Shown here: one piece after another, positions 61,498-64,000 of the stretch
How the letters are laid out: the number at the start of each line of letters is the position of its first letter
Numbering within the stretch: the stretch's first letter is position 1
Assembly (NCBI GenBank): GCA_947500525.1
Contig: CANMSH010000002.1
Location: forward strand, 1 to 64,000
DNA from: an uncultured Flavobacteriaceae bacterium
Lineage (GTDB): Bacteria > Bacteroidota > Bacteroidia > Flavobacteriales > Flavobacteriaceae
DNA: 64,000 nt
Direction: 5' to 3'
Notes under the pieces: model-generated
Database searches by the model: none
Told to the model about the DNA's origin: nothing
Seen by the model: the letters and a program-made list of their open reading frames with translations, nothing else
Translations under genes and position numbers: made by a program

Positions 61498-61525
61498 AAC
61501 TCAAGACTTTTCACAATCTTGAGTT
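61498..61525. terminator. bidirectional terminator between convergent genes
   Basis: AACTCAAGA and TCTTGAGTT pair around a 10-base loop. On the minus strand the hairpin is followed by TTTATTTTT. It ends transcripts from the convergent S1 and esterase genes. Confidence 0.65.
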
Positions 61526-61550
61526 CTTAATGGTAATATTGTTATTGAGA

Positions 61551-62804
61551 TTATCTTTGGCCACCATCATCTTCTTCTACAACTTCTTCATCCTCAATTA
61601 CCTCTTCTTCATCCGAAGGTCTTTCACGACCTTGTTTCGTTTTAGCTAAAACACGTTCTACGTTTTCGTAATATCCATCGCCATTTGGATCGTCGGCAGA
61701 GATTTTTGCATAACCATTCTTGTAATATTTTAAGGCTTGTTTAAATTGATTACCAGCCTCGTAGTATTGTCCAATATAATAATCACCAATAGGAGATTCA
61801 GGATACAAACGGTTTATCATTTTACCAAATTCTTCTAAATAATCTCCATTTTCTTTATCAAGAATAATAGATTCTATAGCAAAAATATCCCGTTGTCTAA
61901 TTTTAATATTTGCTCCGAATAAATACTGAATCTCTACATATTTTTTCTCTAAATATTCAATGGCTTCTCCCGGACTTAAGTCGGCAATATTATTATTAAA
62001 CTCTTCCTTCGAAATAGAAGAATACATCTCAAATATTTGTGCATGAGATGCAGCCATAGCCTGACCAATTGAAGATTCTTTCGTAGAATTGTCTAGTCGC
62101 TCAAATTTATAAGTAAAATTTTCGTTTTCAACATTTTCTAGGATATAGTGAATCTTCTTAATTGATTCATCCTTCTTTGTACCATTATATTTTCCACTAT
62201 TCATATAATAGTAAATCTTTTTCGCATCTAAATCAGGAATTTTCCCTTGAAAAAGACCTGCAATACCAGGAGGAAAAGAAGGATTAATATTTACATAGGC
62301 GTTAAATACTGGGTTATCTTCCACCAAGAAATAATTGATGAAATTTCCTGTAAGTGTATTTCCTACAATAGTTTTAAACTGTGAGACACGATATGTATCT
62401 TCCATTTTAGGTAATAGTTCTTTTTTAATAAATTTATAAAACTTAGAACTACTTTCTGCCAATAAGCTATTTTCAATATTTACTTGTGAATCTAGTTTAC
62501 GCTCTCCTTTTTGATTTTGAAAGATTCCTATCACAATTTGCTCTGGAGCCTTATCTTTTGCAGCAAAAAGTTTAGCATTCGCCACATAAACATCAAATAA
62601 ATATTCAGCATCTAAAACAACTGCTAACGGATATACTTTTGTCGAATCAGTTTTATATGATTCGGGTACATATATTTTTAAAATTCGCTCATCAGACATT
62701 TCACCAGCAAGCTCAGTGGATTTGAATTTTTCAGTTGTTATGCTCTGAGAAAACCCACTTATAGCGATAAAAAGAAAGAAAAATTTTAGGGCTAATTTTT
62801 TCAT
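61551..62804 (-). CDS. secreted esterase D-like alpha/beta hydrolase with TPR tail
   Basis: This 417-residue protein has the signal peptide MKKLALKFFFLFIAISGFSQ. The first part resembles the esterase D/Fes family (LKIYVPESYKTDSTKVYPLAVVLDAEYLF), but the usual nucleophile elbow GxSxGG reads VGNTLTGNF. The catalytic serine therefore seems lost. The C-terminal part has a TPR-like pair (SPIGDYYIGQYYEAGNQFKQALKYY) and an acidic tail. It is likely a non-catalytic or altered periplasmic protein, divergent from menB. Confidence 0.7.
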   Translation of the reverse strand: MKKLALKFFFLFIAISGFSQSITTEKFKSTELAGEMSDERILKIYVPESYKTDSTKVYPLAVVLDAEYLFDVYVANAKLFAAKDKAPEQIVIGIFQNQKGERKLDSQVNIENSLLAESSSKFYKFIKKELLPKMEDTYRVSQFKTIVGNTLTGNFINYFLVEDNPVFNAYVNINPSFPPGIAGLFQGKIPDLDAKKIYYYMNSGKYNGTKKDESIKKIHYILENVENENFTYKFERLDNSTKESSIGQAMAASHAQIFEMYSSISKEEFNNNIADLSPGEAIEYLEKKYVEIQYLFGANIKIRQRDIFAIESIILDKENGDYLEEFGKMINRLYPESPIGDYYIGQYYEAGNQFKQALKYYKNGYAKISADDPNGDGYYENVERVLAKTKQGRERPSDEEEVIEDEEVVEEDDGGQR

Positions 62805-62891
62805 TTTCTATATTAATTTTTAGTTTTTAAATGACATATTTTTTTAGTCATTTTCTTAATTATATATTTACAACGGATTAATTTCAAAAAT

Positions 62892-63731
62892 ATGATACGT
62901 ATAGACTGGAAAGTTGCAAAAAAATATGAAGATATTACTTATAAAAAATGCAATGGTGTAGCAAGAATTGCCTTTAATAGACCTGATGTGCGTAATGCTT
63001 TTCGTCCGAAAACGACAAGTGAGTTGTATGATGCCTTTTATGATGCACAAGAAGATACTAGTATTGGAGTAGTATTATTATCTGCTGAAGGACCGTCGTC
63101 AAAAGATGGAATATATTCATTTTGTAGTGGTGGAGATCAAAAAGCACGAGGTCATCAAGGATATGTTGGTGATGATGGAATGCATAGACTGAATATCTTA
63201 GAAGTACAACGACTAATTCGATTTATGCCTAAAGCTGTTATTGCTGTTGTACCCGGATGGGCGGTAGGAGGAGGCCATAGTTTACATGTAGTTTGTGATA
63301 TGACCTTGGCAAGTAAAGAACATGCTATTTTTAAACAAACAGATGCAGATGTTACAAGTTTTGACGGAGGCTATGGTTCGGCTTATTTAGCCAAAATGGT
63401 TGGACAGAAAAAGGCACGTGAAATTTTCTTTTTGGGTAGAAATTATTCGGCTCAAGAGGCGTTTGAAATGGGAATGGTAAATGCTGTTGTACCTCACAAA
63501 GATTTAGAAGCTACAGCATATGAATGGGCCCAAGAGGTTTTAGGTAAATCTCCAACCTCTATAAAAATGTTGAAATTTGCTATGAATTTAACAGATGACG
63601 GTATGGTTGGGCAACAAGTTTTTGCTGGAGAAGCTACGCGTTTGGCATATATGACCGATGAGGCAAAAGAAGGAAGGGATGCCTTTTTAGAAAAGCGCAA
63701 ACCGAATTTTGAGAAAAAATGGTTGCCATAA
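62892..63731 (+). CDS. menB: 1,4-dihydroxy-2-naphthoyl-CoA synthase
   Basis: This 279-residue crotonase-fold enzyme cyclises o-succinylbenzoyl-CoA. MenB features are NRPDVRNAFRPKT, FCSGGDQKARGHQGYVGDDG, GWAVGGGHSLHVVCDMTLA, DADVTSFDGGYGSAYLAKMVGQKKAREIFFLGR and the C-terminal FLEKRKPNFEKKWLP. The assignment is secure. Together with menF, menD and the thioesterase it covers much of the route; menC, menE and menA would be expected nearby or elsewhere. Confidence 0.97.
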   Translation: MIRIDWKVAKKYEDITYKKCNGVARIAFNRPDVRNAFRPKTTSELYDAFYDAQEDTSIGVVLLSAEGPSSKDGIYSFCSGGDQKARGHQGYVGDDGMHRLNILEVQRLIRFMPKAVIAVVPGWAVGGGHSLHVVCDMTLASKEHAIFKQTDADVTSFDGGYGSAYLAKMVGQKKAREIFFLGRNYSAQEAFEMGMVNAVVPHKDLEATAYEWAQEVLGKSPTSIKMLKFAMNLTDDGMVGQQVFAGEATRLAYMTDEAKEGRDAFLEKRKPNFEKKWLP

Positions 63732-63768
63732 ATTGAGAAACGAACTATTAATTTCTTAAATAAAGAGC

Positions 63769-64000
63769 ATGAAAATTATTTGTATTGGTAGAAACTATGC
63801 AAAGCATATAGAAGAACTCGCAAATGAACGACCGGTAAGCCCGGTTGTTTTTTTGAAACCAGATTCTGCAATTTTAGCAAAGAAGATGCCCTTTTTTATA
63901 CCCGCATTTTCTAATGATATACATTATGAGGTAGAAGTATTGGTAAAAATCAATAAAGTTGGAAAACATATTGACCAAAAGTTTGCGCATAAGTATTATG
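63769..64000 (+). CDS. fumarylacetoacetate hydrolase-family protein, partial
   Basis: The gene is cut by the right window edge; 77 codons are present. The N-terminus MKIICIGRNYAKHIEELANE, then PVVFLKPDSAILAK and HYEVEVLVKINKVGKHID, is diagnostic for the small FAH-family hydrolases/isomerases. The metal-binding glutamates lie in EVEV. It starts 38 bases after menB on the same strand. The substrate is undetermined. Confidence 0.85.
   Translation, partial: MKIICIGRNYAKHIEELANERPVSPVVFLKPDSAILAKKMPFFIPAFSNDIHYEVEVLVKINKVGKHIDQKFAHKYY

Overview
The window is a low-GC chromosomal segment of a member of the Bacteroidota, almost certainly a flavobacterium. It carries PorU and PorV of the type IX secretion system, GldJ next to murF, the PafA phosphatase, an MlaE/MlaF pair, a B12-dependent methylmalonyl-CoA mutase pair and a menaquinone cluster. 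Several likely promoters have the Bacteroidota -7 element TAnnTTTG. The species cannot be named from the sequence alone.

Region 1 (1-9858) is an accessory island. It ends against the 3' end of a tRNA-Pro gene (9858-9932) and carries an IntDOT-like integrase there (8388-9641). Its left part is an integron-like gene cassette array (about 242-4773). Five palindromic attC-like sites separate small minus-strand genes for secreted, lipo-, membrane and zinc-ribbon proteins. Each cassette starts with a GTTN7 decamer that is the exact reverse complement of the decamer at the start of its own attC. This is the signature expected of circularisable integron cassettes. The array begins at an attI-like site next to the 3' end of a tyrosine recombinase (4908-6083). 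That recombinase has the IntI-like C-terminal SPLD motif but lacks the extra domain that defines canonical IntI. The distal end of the array is interrupted by an IS3-family element that runs off the left edge. An IS110 element with a structured, bridge-RNA-like upstream region (6661-about 7835) lies between the two recombinases.

Region 2 (9933-32350) is core and metabolic. It holds a TonB-dependent receptor, a PQQ-type sugar dehydrogenase lipoprotein and a cytochrome c. Next come udk, a DivIC/FtsB-like protein and mutA/mutB, with a SecD-head-like lipoprotein between the mutase genes. They are followed by a 47-residue zinc ribbon protein with a clear promoter and terminator, a MORN protein, an amidohydrolase and a same-strand run of DUF898, M48 peptidase, SDR, SprT-like, manC and DUF389 genes. 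The region closes with an MlaE/MlaF transporter, pafA and a FabH-like ketoacyl synthase.

Region 3 (32470-47500) contains a truncated haemoglobin, cdd, porV and porU on the minus strand, then gldJ and murF divergently. An ABC exporter, a cytosolic M23-like protein, a CIA30 protein and argS follow.

Region 4 (47590-64000) has a cupin, folD, ffh, a CDP-alcohol phosphatidyltransferase, uvrB and an ABC-2 exporter. It ends in the menaquinone cluster (thioesterase, alpha/beta hydrolase, menF, menD, menB), interleaved with DUF2853, S1-domain and esterase genes, and a partial FAH-family gene at the right edge.
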